Program-made: the position numbers and the translations under genes
NCBI GenBank assembly: GCA_022575985.1
Contig: JAKSXM010000247.1
Coordinates: forward strand, 6,285,501 to 6,349,500
DNA from: Anagrus nilaparvatae
Lineage: Eukaryota; Arthropoda; Insecta; Hymenoptera; Mymaridae
Direction of reading: 5' to 3'
DNA length: 64,000 nucleotides
The notes under the pieces: generated by a model
Database searches by the model: none
The model's input: only the letters and a program-made list of their open reading frames with translations
Told to the model about the DNA's origin: nothing
Shown: positions 10,850 to 22,030 of the stretch, piece after piece
Layout of the letters: every line of letters begins with the position of its first letter
Numbering within the stretch: the first letter of the stretch is position 1

Positions 10850-11257
10850 CCAGAAAAAAAATTGAGAATGTACCTATCACTAGTTCCGAGAAAACAAGGG
10901 AAAAATAACAAAAACTTAGGATTTTTTTGGAAAAAAATGACATAAAACAGCTTGTAAAAACTGTTTTAAGCTTTAAAATTATGTTCTATCATTTTAAGTG
11001 AGTTATTTTATGTGTAAAAAAGTCACTTTTAACTATCCCTACATCTTACGTGTCTTTAAATGTAGTAAAATTTATCGAAAATTTATTAAATTTGCTAAAA
11101 ACCTAAAAAAATGACTTTTTAAGGTTAGGGACGTAAGGAAGGGCATTTGGAAGTCCCTATACAGGTGAAAGGTGATCTTTTGGTACCCAAAGTATGCCCT
11201 GAAAATTTCACGGCAATCGGTTTCGTGGGCCGGAGCCCCCTTCTTATCCGGGAATAG
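10850..11257. other. Unidentified insert between palindrome and BEL/Pao remainder
   Basis: About 400 bp that belongs neither to the palindrome nor, by translation, to the BEL/Pao polymerase. It contains the phrase 'gaaaatttcacggcaatcgg' and a GC-rich patch near 11230. A similar 'cccaatcggaagacccc' phrase follows the other long palindrome (about 48380), so the flank may be part of the same kind of element. Confidence 0.35.
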
Positions 11258-13321
11258 CCTTAGCGTATGTATACCTAAAAGTTACAGTAAATGGTCAAAG
11301 TACGATACGTTTGTTACAAGGAAAATCAAAGGTATCTCCCATTAAACCTTTGCTAACTATACCTAAATAAGAACTTAGCGCCACCTTTTTGTTAGCTAAG
11401 TTAACTGTAAAAGTTTTAAAGTCCTTAAAATTGCCTCATGTTAATATCTACTTATTCACAGACTCAATAGATGTCCTTTTTTGGCTAAAGGAACATCCGT
11501 CAAAATGGCCAGTTTTTATTGCCCATAAATGTTCACATATTCACTCGTTAGTTCCCACAGCTTACTGGAGCCATATCAGATCTAAAGACAATCTAGCTGA
11601 TTGCGTATCTAGGGGTATTTCTCCTGAGCAGTTAGTTAACTTCAGTTTGTGGTGGGAGGGTAATTTGCATATACAGTGTAAATTTCAATTTAATCATGAC
11701 AGTAAAAATTTTCATACAAGTTCATTAACATTTTTAAATTGTTCAATCAATAACGAAATTAAAAAAGTAAAAATCATAAAAAATTGGGATTTGTTAGACA
11801 AATATTCTGATGTCAAAAAATTATTTAGAATCACGTCCTTTGTCTTGCGTTTTTTGTGTAATGTCGTGTCAAAACTAAAAACTAAGTTATTTTACAAATT
11901 TAAATTATTCAATCTTGATTGGTTTAATATTAGCAAAAAGCCATGCTTACCTTTTATTAATGCTTTCAAATTGGAAAGGGCTAAACTAGTTTGGGTTTAT
12001 CTAGTTCAAAACTTGCATTTTGTCAAAGAAATCAAATTACTAGTTAATAATTGTAAGTTTACCAAATCCAGATTAATAAAGTTAGACCCATTTCTTGAAA
12101 GAGGTTTATTAAGGTTAGGTGGAAGAATTCACTTTTCTTTACTTAGTTACGAACAACAACATCCTTATGATTCAAAGTTCTCTAGATTATTAGTAAATTA
12201 TTATCATAAAAAGTCTTTTCATGGCGGAATTCGTCTAACTCTATCAACTATAAGACAGGAATTTTGTATCATAAAAGGTCGGAGCTTAGTCAAGTCATGT
12301 ATTCATAAATGTGTTCAATGCATTAGGTATCGTGGCACATCAATGAATCAAAAAATGGGTGTCTTACCACCTGTTCGTGTTCAAAAACCCGATAAACCCT
12401 TTCGATTAACAGGACTGGATTACGCAGGCCCTTACAAAGTCTTAAGGTACAGAGGTCGCGGCGCTAAAACTGATAAGGCCTATATCTGTATTCTTGTATG
12501 TATTTCTACTAAGGCATTACATTTAGAACTCGTAACAGGTTATTCGAGCGAAAATTTCATAGCTGCTTTCCGGCGATTCACCTCGACTCGTGTTCCCTGT
12601 TCAGGTCTGTTTAGTGACCAAAGAACCACTTTCATCGCGCGCAGATAATATCCTTAAGGAAATGTATATGGTCTCTTCAAGCTATATGCAGGACCTTTTG
12701 GGAAAACTCGCCGATAAGGGTACGAATTGGTCATTCAACTCTCCGGGTGCACCACATACGGGGGGAATATGGGAATCAGCTGTGAAATCGGTAAAACACC
12801 AACTTCGTCGGGTGGTAGGAGAACACACTCTTACTTTCGAAGAGTTTTATACCCTTCTGAAACAGATTGAAGCCTGTCTCAACTCCAGGCCCCTAATGAC
12901 ATTAAATGATGACCCGTCAGACCATCAATTTCTGTACCCCTCGCTACTCTTGACACAATCAAACTTATACATTGTGCCAGAGCCAAATTATTTAAATGAG
13001 AATATTCCCCCGAATCAAAGGTACAAATTTATTCAAGCCATGTTACAAGATTGGTGGAGGTCATGGTCTCATGAGTACTTACAGTCTTTACAAGTACGAA
13101 ATAAGTGGACAGGTAAATCAAAAAACATTGAGGTCGATGACATTGTTTTGGTGACTGAAGAAACAATTCCCCCAAGCAAATGGCCTTTAGGTCGAATTAT
13201 TAAAATATTTAAAGGGCACGATGATCTGGCAATGATTGTTGAGGTCAAGACTTGCACTTCTGTCTTAAGAAGGTCAGTTCAAAAGTTAGTATTGTTAGGC
13301 ACAAACAATAAACTATCCTGA
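11258..13321 (+). pseudogene. pol: BEL/Pao copy A, RNase H and integrase
   Basis: The polymerase resumes with GKSKVSPIKPLLTIPK, a TAA (11368-11370), then RNase H (IYLFTDSIDVLFWLKEHPSKW, SKDNLADCVSRGIS). The integrase follows: zinc-binding H-H-C-C region (YHKKSFHGGIRLT, CIHKCVQCIRYRG), catalytic core with the first Asp in GLDYAGPY, the second in the FSDQRTTF block and the Glu in GGIWESAVKS, and a C-terminal DNA-binding part ending near 13320. A frame change near 12640, at a GC dinucleotide run, separates the two halves. Length and order match BEL/Pao integrases. The stop and frameshift make it inactive, but this is the best preserved integrase in the window. Confidence 0.87.
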
Positions 13322-13545
13322 ATAATTTAGTTGAATTTAATTCTTTTATTGTAGGTTGCATTGTTTGTGCTTGATGGTATTGGCATTTGTCCAATAAATT
13401 ATATTTGTAAAAAATAATAATTAAAATTATCATATCTTGTAAATATTAAAATCTTGTACATATGTATTATAGTATATTTTTATTTTTGTATATATTGTTC
13501 TTTTAAAAAAAAAAAATTATGTATAATATTGTAATTAGTTCATTT

Positions 13546-13560
13546 GAAAGGGGAGAATGG
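13546..13560 (+). promoter_or_regulatory. Polypurine tract of BEL/Pao copy A
   Basis: A purine run (gaaaggggagaatgg) lies directly before a TG that begins the candidate 3' LTR. This is the position and composition of the primer site for plus-strand DNA synthesis in LTR elements. Confidence 0.65.
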
Positions 13561-13760
13561 TGTGAAAACACAAACACCCCTAGTATTTTTATATCATGTA
13601 AAAAGAGAGAGAAGATGCCCCGCACCTGACCAGCCGGGATGCTCTCGCGATCAGTGCGCGCTCTTACTTCGTGCAATACGCATCAATTAAATAAAGAGTT
13701 ATACATCAAAAGTCATAATCTCTTCTCTTTTATTAACCTTGTTCCTTATAATTTATTTCA
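13561..13760 (+). repeat. 3' LTR of BEL/Pao copy A (end uncertain)
   Basis: It begins TGTGAAAACACAAACACCCC right after the polypurine tract and contains a GC-richer stretch (13610-13680) and an AATAAA at 13690-13695. The 3' boundary is a guess, because no second LTR copy is available for alignment. Confidence 0.5.
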
Positions 13761-13871
13761 ATATATTTATGCAGTTAAGTCCACTTTTCTTATATCTAGT
13801 TTATAAGAAAGATGCAGTACGTACTTCAATAATTTTATCCAAGCATGTAATGTTAATAAACCAAATTTACA

Positions 13872-14400
13872 TTAATTTTCTTGATTTTTAAGTAATTTAA
13901 CATATTGTAAATCATTGATCTTACTAGGTTTGACCCTGCAGATATTGCAAGATTTAGTGGAATATTGATTCCTCAACCAATTAAGAATATTACATCTACA
14001 CAACAGTATAGATGAAGGTGTTTTATTCTTCCAAATAATGTTCTCGTCAGACATTAATAGTAATGGAACAAAGCAAATACCAAAAATACTTTTATCAAAC
14101 ATATCTGTTGCTGGTATTTGGTTTGCATTTGCACCTTATTCTTCCTCGTCAAAAATGACACAATCTTCTTGCGAAAAATATTCTAGTTCTGCAACTGCCA
14201 TAACTTAATTTTCAATATCATCGTATATGATCGAATCTGCTTCACTTGCAAAATTTGAAGACTATTTGCAATTAGACTGTTCAGCATGAGTTGCATTGAC
14301 TCTTCAGTCTTGTTAAGGACTCCGTCATTCCATCCGATTAAAATTTCATCACTTTTGTGTGCTGTCATCTTCAATAAAATGTATGTTAGCTAAAAAATGT
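13872..14400 (-). pseudogene. Decayed ORF of unidentified, probably transposon-related, protein
   Basis: On the minus strand, readable blocks succeed one another with stops and a frame change: a start region with ILIGWNDGVLNKTEES, then ADSIIYDDIEN, AELEYFSQEDCVIFDEEE, ANQIPATD, FGICFVPLLLMSDENIIWKN and a cysteine pair in SCNICRVKPSKIND. The composition is protein-like across at least three blocks, so this was once coding. The CxxC and 'ENIIWKN' phrases recall insect repeat-borne proteins, possibly Transib-like, but I cannot assign it with confidence. A second fragment of its 5' part lies at 38990-39180, also next to an R1/I-like LINE. Confidence 0.4.
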
Positions 14401-14430
14401 ACGTCATTACCCAATATCGTCAAAAGAGAA

Positions 14431-14893
14431 GTAAAGACCAATTTCATTTAATTAGTTATCAAAATATGACGAACGATAAAAAATTATATTTATAGTTAAA
14501 ATTGGGACAAGGTCGAAGAGTTGCACTCTCGAATCGAAGAAGATGTCAAAATAAAGTCGGTGTGTTGGCCCGGACGCCGTAGCTTAGTTGGCTAAAGCGA
14601 TTTCACTAGATATGAAAAAATCGTGGGTTCGAGTCCCATTGGCTCTGGCATTTTTTTCGATTTGAGAAATATTTATTGATACCACTTTTTTTCAATTAAT
14701 TTGTATTTATAATATCATTACACAATATTTAGATGCAAAAAATTATTGAAAATTGATAAATGAATTTTCAATAATTTTCTACAAAAATGTTTGATATTTA
14801 CTACGTTGAGTATTCTAATGTATACCACGTTTAGTAGTAAAAATTAAAAATTATTAACATCATTTGTTCGTAAAGACCAATTTCATTTAATTA
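14431..14893 (+). mobile_element. 415-bp insertion flanked by 24-bp direct repeats
   Basis: A 24-bp sequence beginning 'gtaaagaccaatttcattta' occurs at 14431-14454 and again, identical, at 14870-14893. The related locus at 39130-39230 lacks the intervening DNA. The insert (14455-14869) carries a tRNA-like Pol III unit about 115 bp from its left end. Long direct repeats of this kind arise from LINE-assisted retrotransposition (a SINE) or from break repair. The internal position of the tRNA-like part is unusual for a SINE. Confidence 0.6.
14568..14657 (+). tRNA. tRNA-like Pol III unit (pseudo-tRNA or SINE head)
   Basis: Exact consensus A box (TAGCTTAGTTGG, 14580-14591) and B box (GGTTCGAGTCC, 14626-14636) are followed at 14651-14657 by a run of seven T, a Pol III terminator. 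A D-stem (GCTT/AAGC), a T-stem around TTCGAGT, and an anticodon stem TTTCA/TGAAA with loop CTAGATA (AGA anticodon, Ser) can be drawn. The acceptor stem pairs poorly and no proper long variable arm for tRNA-Ser forms. It is therefore more likely a tRNA-derived element or pseudogene than a working tRNA gene, though transcription by Pol III is plausible. Confidence 0.5.
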
Positions 14894-14894
14894 T

Positions 14895-16170
14895 TTATTA
14901 AATAGTATCCTACCATCTACGATTGATTGTGGTATCAAGAGTAAGTGAAGGAATGATTGTTTCTTAGGGCGAGACTTGCAGTCATCCGAATAACCGCGAT
15001 ACATCTCAATATTAGCCTATACCTTGGACTTCAGGTTTTTTGGTACTCCACATACTAAATAATTTCGGACCATACTTCTTCATTTTGAAGCATCAGGCTA
15101 ACTTCATTCTCATGTGTTATTTGGCCGATATTAGTTTCTAATTAAAACTTTTTAACGGCCTATCTGTCGCATTCAAAGAATGTGTGTTCCGACGTATCTT
15201 ATTTGCCAGGACATTTTATACATTTAGCGCTATTCATCTTCTGAAACCAAAAAAGGTAGGAGCATAAAAGTCCACGTCTGCATAAGCATTGGGTCGAAAA
15301 ATAATTAATTTCCCCGTGCCCTCTATTTATTAAATGTGATTTCTCTCCTATCAACCTCTTGGTACATTTGTTTCCAAGTAGTCGGTCCAACGGTCCTGCC
15401 ACTTGCTTAGGCTAATCTGGCGCAAAGTAACCTTTGGGTGATCAATGCCTTCCCTCTCTTTGTTCCGATAGATATACTGCCTCTCAAGAGCCAGCGGATC
15501 TATTGGGGTTACCTCGGTGATGACTAAAGCTATCTCCAAGCACACTGTGCGACAGACGCAGGAGATTCGTAGGGCTCCTTGTATCTGGACGTTCGTAATC
15601 TTAAACGCATAAGTGACCTTCCTTAAGCAGTCGGTCCAAATTTCTGCATCATGCTGGAGTATGGAGTGCGTCACAAACATAAGAAGCCTGCGCTTTCCAG
15701 TCTTAGGTCCGCGCGTGTTTCTCATCAGCCTGGTTAACGCAGTAGTGAGCCTGGCAGCCTTCTCCGTACTTCTCCAAATCTGCGCCATGAAGGCCAGTTT
15801 CGTGTCCAAAAGCACTCCCAAGTATTCCTTCATTTCTATCCTATACCCCCCAATACATATTGTGACGATGGTTTCAATACGTTTACGGGTAAATAGGACA
15901 ATCTAAGTCTTCGCCGTTGCAAGCTTTAGGCTGTGGTCTTCCATCTAGTAATTGACCCCATGCATCTTTGGCCGTGATGACTAGGACCAGGTCAAGTGGG
16001 TATCATACAATAAAAGTATCAACCGGCATTATAAGCTTAAGTACCTGGTCGTAGATGATGTTTCATAGATCCGGTCCAAGGACCGATCCTTGAACTGCGC
16101 CCGCAATTACTTTTCTCACTTCTGTTCCTTTTGTAGTTTCAAAGATTATTTGTTTTGTTGTTCTAGAGGT
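14895..16170 (-). pseudogene. Non-LTR retrotransposon (R1/I-like) remnant, 3' half
   Basis: Minus-strand fragments of the same LINE type as 1048-2940. Around 16063-16160 it shows AGAVQGSVLGPDL (RT block before the active site). The region expected to hold YADD is degraded, then 15351-15833 has KEYLGVLLDTKLAF, GPKTGKRRLLM and ALERQYIYRNKEREG. The C-terminal segment at 15199-15402 has NRGHGEINYFSTQ and the start of a Cys motif (CIKCPGK). Stops and at least two frame changes separate these. The closest copy is 39210-40240; the two share their 3' flanking sequence as well. Confidence 0.8.
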
Positions 16171-16281
16171 TTTTTCAAAAGGCATCACTGGCAGACCACT
16201 TAACCGTTGCGCGGAGAAATCCTCCATTTCAACGTTGTCGAATATTTGAGACTCACTGATATTTGTTTCATCTACTTCCAT
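16063..16281 (-). other. Junction ORF: unknown 40-residue segment fused to RT fragment
   Basis: A 72-codon frame begins MEVDETNISESQIFDNVEM, a segment with no resemblance to reverse transcriptase, and passes without a stop into the RT piece ending QGSVLGPDL. The first part may be the sequence into which the truncated LINE inserted. Its acidic, Ser-containing composition could be coding, but I do not recognise it. Confidence 0.25.
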
Positions 16282-17165
16282 TGACTCAAGTCTCTCATAT
16301 GATTATTTTGATTTTCAATATGTAAAACGAATTCTTTATCTAAATAATCTTTTTACTTTAAATGAAAAGTTTTCTGATTGCTAGAGCTAGCCTGCCATTT
16401 AGAGCCTGCCATTTTTACATATAATTAATTAATTAAATCGACTCTTTTATGAATAAAAATATATAATGTTATAATAAATAATTATAAAAAAATCATTTTT
16501 ACTAGAATTATATTTGATTAAGTTATTCAAAGGTATATTAAGTTATTCAAATTCACATTTCTTATTCAAATTAAATTTCGGTGATTAATTTTTTTTCGTT
16601 ATTAAAATATAGTTGAGTGTCAGATTAAAGAACTTGAAGTTACAATTACCCTATTTAAATACTGAACCATTAAAATTTTGTTTAATTACAAATTATTAAT
16701 TTATAGTTTCATGTAAATTACAGAAAACTAGAAAGCCTCAGGAAGTGTTTTTGATACACATAATTATCCTTCTAAGAAAGAAAAACTCCTCTTCTATAAA
16801 GTAAGAGGGGCCTGGAATTCAAGCATGATTCTATCTGTTTTAGGAAGGTATACAATTCTTCGGAAGTTAATTTTTTATCACCGAGAACGCTATAAATATG
16901 ATGTTTTAACACGTTGGCTGCGTTTTGTGGTTCCTACCTGGGTGCGTTTTGCTTTCTGCTTTTAATTTTCAATAATTTACAAAAAATAATTAATCAAAAT
17001 GTGTTTTTTAACGTCTAATTATATTTCCCAAGCCGCACAGAATTAACTCAGCGGTAATCTGGTACAGCACTCCTTTTTTTTTTTTTTAATTTTAACGTTT
17101 AGGGTTATTATAAATGAAGAAATGGAATAAAATTCTTATAATTAATTGATTTTAGTTCTCGTTAT
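16282..17165. other. AT-rich spacer
   Basis: No gene or clear repeat. A slightly GC-richer patch (16900-17060) has no readable frame. Confidence 0.5.
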
Positions 17166-17171
17166 AAAATT

Positions 17172-17511
17172 AAAAAATTAGGAATAAATGATCTATTCAC
17201 GAGTATAATGATGGTGAAAATTATAAATTTTATTATAACTGACGTTTTGAGTCTATTTCAACTCCTTATGAAAGCTAAAAATACAATAAAAAGTTTTTTA
17301 ATAATATTAATAAAAAATAAAAAATTAGCAAATTGAATATAAAAAGTGAATCATACTTTGAATATTTTAGTATAAAGTTACATATGGAGAAATAATTTCT
17401 CTATTGTCATGTGTAAAGCTTAACATAAGTATATAAATATAAGTTATAATAAAATTTATAATTTTCACCATCATTATACTCGTGAATAGATCATTTATTC
17501 CTAATTTTTTA
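17172..17511. repeat. Perfect 69-bp inverted repeat with a 200-bp loop
   Basis: A segment at 17172-17240, containing 'gatctattcacgagtataat', returns in exact reverse complement at 17442-17511. The roughly 200-bp spacer is AT-rich and non-coding. This could be a small fold-back element or a MITE with long terminal inverted repeats. The absence of mismatches suggests recent origin. Confidence 0.75.
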
Positions 17512-17845
17512 AAACTCTTGTAATTGTAAATTAATTTTAAAAAAAACATAATTTAAATGATTTTTATAATAATTTTACTTAATTTTTTATAAACTTTATA
17601 AACATATGTATATGGTGTATAACACCTAATTGATTTTTTGCATGGTTAAAGTTCCTGGGTTGCACTTTTGTTAAATTATCGATATTTAATTCAATATTAT
17701 CACTGGTATCCATTTTCTATTCGACTTTACAGATATTTTTTATTTTTAATAAAATTTGAGGCATGGACGTATTACGCCCATGACGCACACAAGGCCCGAA
17801 AAACAAAGGCATATTACGCCAATGCCACAGCCAACGTCTTTTTGT
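17512..17845. other. Spacer with a small attacgcc-containing duplication
   Basis: AT-rich, then a GC-richer patch (17755-17845) with two imperfect 'attacgcc(c/a)atg' phrases adjoining the truncated integrase. Function unknown. Confidence 0.35.
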
Positions 17846-19715
17846 CAAGATTTCACCGCAGCTTCCCTAATGCCACCAAAATGTGGTGCCCCTGGAGGGT
17901 TAACTTTTCAAGTAGTACCTTTGTCAGCTAAAAACACAAGCTTTTGCATAAAGGATGATGATCCTATATAAATTTCCTTGAGTATTTTGTTAGCACCGAC
18001 GAAGGTAGTTCTTTGGACACTTACTAATATAGTGCAAGCACCACGAATGGATGTGAATCTTAAAAAAGTTACGATAAAGCTTTGACTATCATATTCTGAA
18101 ATCAACTCCAAATTAACAGTTTTGGTAGCCTTACATATAAAAACGAAAATATAACCTTTATAAGACTTTGCTCCTCTACTTTTGTGTATAAAAATATTAA
18201 ATGGATCAGCCTAGTCAACACCACTTCATCTAAATGGTTTAACTGGTTTTTAACTCTATAAAATGTTCCCATTTTCTGTTATTCTTAAAATAAAAGTAAT
18301 AAGCTTTTGAATTAAGAACACCCATGTGAATCGTGATCTATTAATTTCTTCTACTGAGGGAGAAAAACAATCGAAAAATCATATTCCAAATTGAGATATT
18401 AACTTGAAAATAAATTTGACCTATTGAGCACTTTTTTTGATTTTAAGGATTTTTTATGAATAAATCTAATAACGTTCGTTGAAATTCTTAACAATTTTGA
18501 TAAATCTGAATACCTTTCTAAAAGATCCCAAATTCTTCTTTTGTATGCATGTATGTATGTATTGTTTACCTTTTCTTTTCATTCCAAATTTTTCTTTTTA
18601 AATGAAACGTTTAGACTAGAGCATAATTCTTAAACATATATAATTTGAAGAAATTTTTTATTGCTTATAATTAAATTTGAGTCTATGATTAATTTATTTC
18701 CCTCCCACCATAAAGGGTGGTTTATCAACTCTGAATGAGAAATTCCACGGGAAATACTATCAGTAGGGTTGTTTTGAGACCTTACGTGGTTCCAAAACGC
18801 TTGAGGTATTGAAGCATTCATTTGAAATGAATGGAGGCCACTTTGAAGGGTGGTTAATTAATCAGTTAATTCACTTAAGCACAAAGAATCAGAATAAGAA
18901 TAAATTGTTGGGAGTCAATTTAAGAGCACGCAACACCTTTAGAGTTAACTTTGCTAATAAGGCAGCAACATAGAGTTCCAATTTTGGTATTGTTAATAGA
19001 GGTTTAATCTGAGCCACTTTAGATTTTGCTTGAATTAGATTAATAAAAATTTTATTATTATACATAACCTTAAACATACTTCACATACAATTTTTGAAGC
19101 GTCTGCTAAACCAAGTAGCTCAAATTGAGCGTCTGGGTCATAATTTAACCATCTCTTTACTTGTATATCATTTAAAATTGGAACCACTGTGTACCAATCT
19201 AGAAATTCCGAACTTAAATTGGTAGGCACGACATCTTTCTAATTGAGTTTCGCAAGCTTTCGAATGAAAGTTTTGGTAGTAACGAAAACAGAGGATAACC
19301 AACCTTATGAATCATATAACTTAGCTATTAATGATACTACCTTTCTTTTTGCTATATTACCATCAGGTTTATCGATTTTGATATTAAAAAAATAGTAATC
19401 GTCATCAGGGTACCAATTTAAACCAAGCAATCCAAAACATGAGTCAACTGACTCTGCAGCTATTAAGCGAGGGAAATCTAATAATTTAATGTCATTAGCG
19501 ACCCATTTATGTAAATTGATACCATCTTGCAAATTTCTATCAATTATTTTGCTTTGTAGTCGCTTCTGATAGAGTATGACCACCAGAAAGCGTATCATCC
19601 TTGATAAGTTTTCTCGTTCAACGCCTGCACAGCCAGAGGAAACTTGTGGCCTTCATAAATTGCTAGTTGTCTTAAGACTCTTATAGCCAAAAATGGACTT
19701 GCTGCGAATAAATTA
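17846..19715 (-). pseudogene. pol: BEL/Pao retrotransposon copy B, RT to integrase remnant
   Basis: This minus-strand relic corresponds to the polymerase of the 5.5-13.8 kb element. From high to low coordinate: the end of RT (about 19690-19600, with LRQLAIYEGHKFPL and a broken active site in which Lys replaces Met before DD, plus a frame change), LHKWVANDIKLL and KVVSLIAKLYDS (19305-19598), DASKI and SKVAQIKPLLTIPKLEL (18889-19229), RNase H end SQNNPTDSISRGIS (18630-18821), and integrase with SYDSQSF-like, FTSIRGACT and PPGAPHFGGIREAAVKS (about 17850-18111). Multiple stops and frameshifts. It lacks gag, both LTRs and the integrase C-terminus. It preserves the segment that copy A lost at its palindrome. 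Confidence 0.8.
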
Positions 19716-19799
19716 TTTATTGATTATTTATTCATAATTAAATTATTTATTCTCTCTCAAATCAATGTTTTTATCTCATCATTTAAATTATATTTCCAT

Positions 19800-20240
19800 A
19801 CAATTTGTTGGAATTTTTGACCATCAGAATGAAGCCTATTGGTAAAACGAATCTGTCAAAATGGTCTTGCGACCCTAAAAGCGGTGTTTTTGCTATTTTC
19901 GCAATTCTAGCATCCAGATTAGGTCCATTCAGGTTTCTGGGTAGGGGTAGTTTTAGCTATTTTAAGGGTGAGATAGTAATTATTTATGAAAAAGGAGTCG
20001 AAATTCTTGAATAGCGACCCGAAAAACATATATGGGCATATCCTGGATGTTAAAAGTACAAAAATATTAAAAACACCCCCTTTTGGGGATTGTTTTAGCC
20101 AATTTAGGGGTGAAATTTTAATTATTTATAAAAAAGAAGTCAAAATTCTTGATCAGTGACCCACATAACCCGTATGGTGCAAATCTGAAATTTCTCTTAG
20201 AATCAGATTCTGGGGTAAAAAAATGTTTTTGAACCACGCA
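19800..20240. repeat. Dispersed repeat, AGCGACCC family, copy 3
   Basis: Two diverged units about 150 bp apart, with 'tagcgacccgaaaaac' near 20013 and 'cagtgacccacataac' near 20154, each after a 'ttaggggtgaaattttaatt'-like block. The 69-codon frame across it is incidental. Confidence 0.6.
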
Positions 20241-20669
20241 TTTATAACAAAATTAACTTTTACGCACTAATTTTTCTAGGTTTAAAACCTTTTTAATCCT
20301 GTTAATTTTATTGTAAAACTCTGAATTTTTAATTTAAAAGAAAAAAAATGACAAATTCTTACTTTTACTGATAGCAAAAATTATAATAAATGTTTACCTC
20401 ATGCAGAAATGTTTAACATAAAGTTTCTTGTTTTAAATCCATTTATACTTAGGTAAATAATGCACTTAAATCTTCACATTTTTTGGAATAAATCATTTTA
20501 TTCAATTTTATAATAAAATAACAATTTTATACTTACGTTAAAATAGCATTCTGCTGTAAAAATTCGTTCTATAATTAAGCATACAAAATTCAAAATTTAA
20601 ATATATTTTTTTTGTTTATTATTTCTTACTATCAATAAATTTTGTTTTTATTTCAATATTATCTTTCTT
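20241..20669. other. AT-rich spacer
   Basis: No gene or repeat recognised. Confidence 0.5.
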
Positions 20670-21035
20670 GAGTGTTTATCACTTTCTTCATATTCGTCAC
20701 ATCGTTCTCAAGGTTTTTGTCAATTTCGTCACATCGTTCTTGAGATGTTTTTCGATTTCGTCACATTCGTCACATCGTTCTCGAGGTATTTTTCAATTTC
20801 GTTACTTTCGCCACATCGTTCTCGAGGTATTTTTCAATTTCGTCACATCGTTCTCGAAATATTTTTTAATTTCGTCACATCGTTCTCGAAGTTTTTTTCA
20901 GTTTCGTCACTTTCGTCACATCGTTTTCGAGGTATTTTTCAATTTCGTCACATTCGTCACATCGTTTTCAAACTGTTTGTCACTTTCGTCACATTCATCA
21001 CATCGTTCTCGAGATGTTTGAACAGTTGTCATGTG
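20670..21035. repeat. Minisatellite, 37-46-bp unit with TTCGTCACATCGTT core
   Basis: About eight to nine copies of a unit built from 'tttcgtcacatcgttctcga' plus 'ggtatttttcaa', some with an extra 'attcgtcac' insertion that changes unit length. Two long open frames here simply translate the repeat (periodic FRHIVLEVFF) and are not genes. Confidence 0.85.
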
Positions 21036-21811
21036 ACGAATGATTCTGATTGGTTGGCACAATCATGAAATAGCACTCATTCCGTGATTCCAAATTTCAA
21101 TGTAACCTTTTTTAAATCTCATCTTTTGAAAAGTAAGACTCGTTTCTATGCAAAACATTTACAGCTATATTAAAAGATACGCTAAATTTCAAGTCATGAG
21201 CATTTGAAATTTTGAAGAGTAACCAAACTATGTATCGTCCTGAAGGATCTAACGAATGAGTATTTCCAAAAATTTCTCACAGTCCTGCTTATCCGAATTA
21301 ATTCTTCTAGTTTCCAAAGCTTCTTCAAATCAAACAAGAGATCAGAATTTTTATTGAACAACAATTGAAGCCTATCCCAGAATTATCTGATAAAACCCAA
21401 CCAAATATTGTTTTCATGGTAATAGGCTCATTAGGATCATCTTTTCTAATCCTTTCTTTAATAATAGAAGCATGGAAAGTAGAACCCAATAAGATTTCGA
21501 TTCTTTCTTTTGTGTTAAATGAGCATCTGTCAATGTCAACTTTTATTTAATATATAGGTGTGCGGATGTTGCTATTAAACCTGTATATTTAATAAAACTA
21601 AAACTTATATTCAAAAATCTCCCGGTTTTTCAGAAAATTTAAATATTTTAATTAAATTAAAACAAAGGTATTATGAGCATTTGAGCGTTTGAATGTTACA
21701 AATCAAATTCCACGTGAAATTTCCTATCGGCTCTTAAAAGTAAATTAATTTTTACTGTGAAATACACGCTTGCTTAAAAAATATAATTAAAAAGCAAACC
21801 TAAAATCTTAA
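21036..21811. other. Spacer without supported gene
   Basis: AT-rich sequence. A 61-codon frame at 21365-21550 has a hydrophobic stretch (VFMVIGSLGSSFLILSLII) but no supporting context, and I do not call it a gene. Confidence 0.4.
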
Positions 21812-22030
21812 AACAATTGGATTTTTGTCGACCTTTTTTCGAGCAAATGATATCAAATAAAGTTACAAATTCATAACCCCCACTTTTTTATCTAATATCA
21901 CCGCTTTGTATGCTTTAATAAAAAAGGAGATGACAATTAGCATCCGCATATGAAAAGTGGGGGTGATGAATTTGTAAATTTATTTGATATCATTTATTCG
22001 AAAAAAGGTCGACAAAAATTCAATTCTTTA
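21812..22030. repeat. Imperfect hairpin, arms about 75-80 bp
   Basis: The arm containing 'ggtcgacaaaaatt' and 'aagtgggggt' at 21950-22030 is the approximate reverse complement of 21812-21888. The loop is about 65 bp. Several mismatches make this an older fold-back than 17172-17511. Confidence 0.65.

Noticed and set aside
14568..14657. Functional tRNA-Ser gene
   Set aside because: The acceptor stem pairs poorly and the variable arm is wrong for tRNA-Ser, so I call it tRNA-like only.
17756..17971. 71-codon plus-strand ORF
   Set aside because: Antisense to the integrase fragment of BEL/Pao copy B; its high proline and methionine content comes from the opposite strand.
20668..21068. Two overlapping ORFs of 117 and 107 codons
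   Set aside because: They translate a 37-46-bp minisatellite in two frames; the periodic peptide is a product of the repeat.
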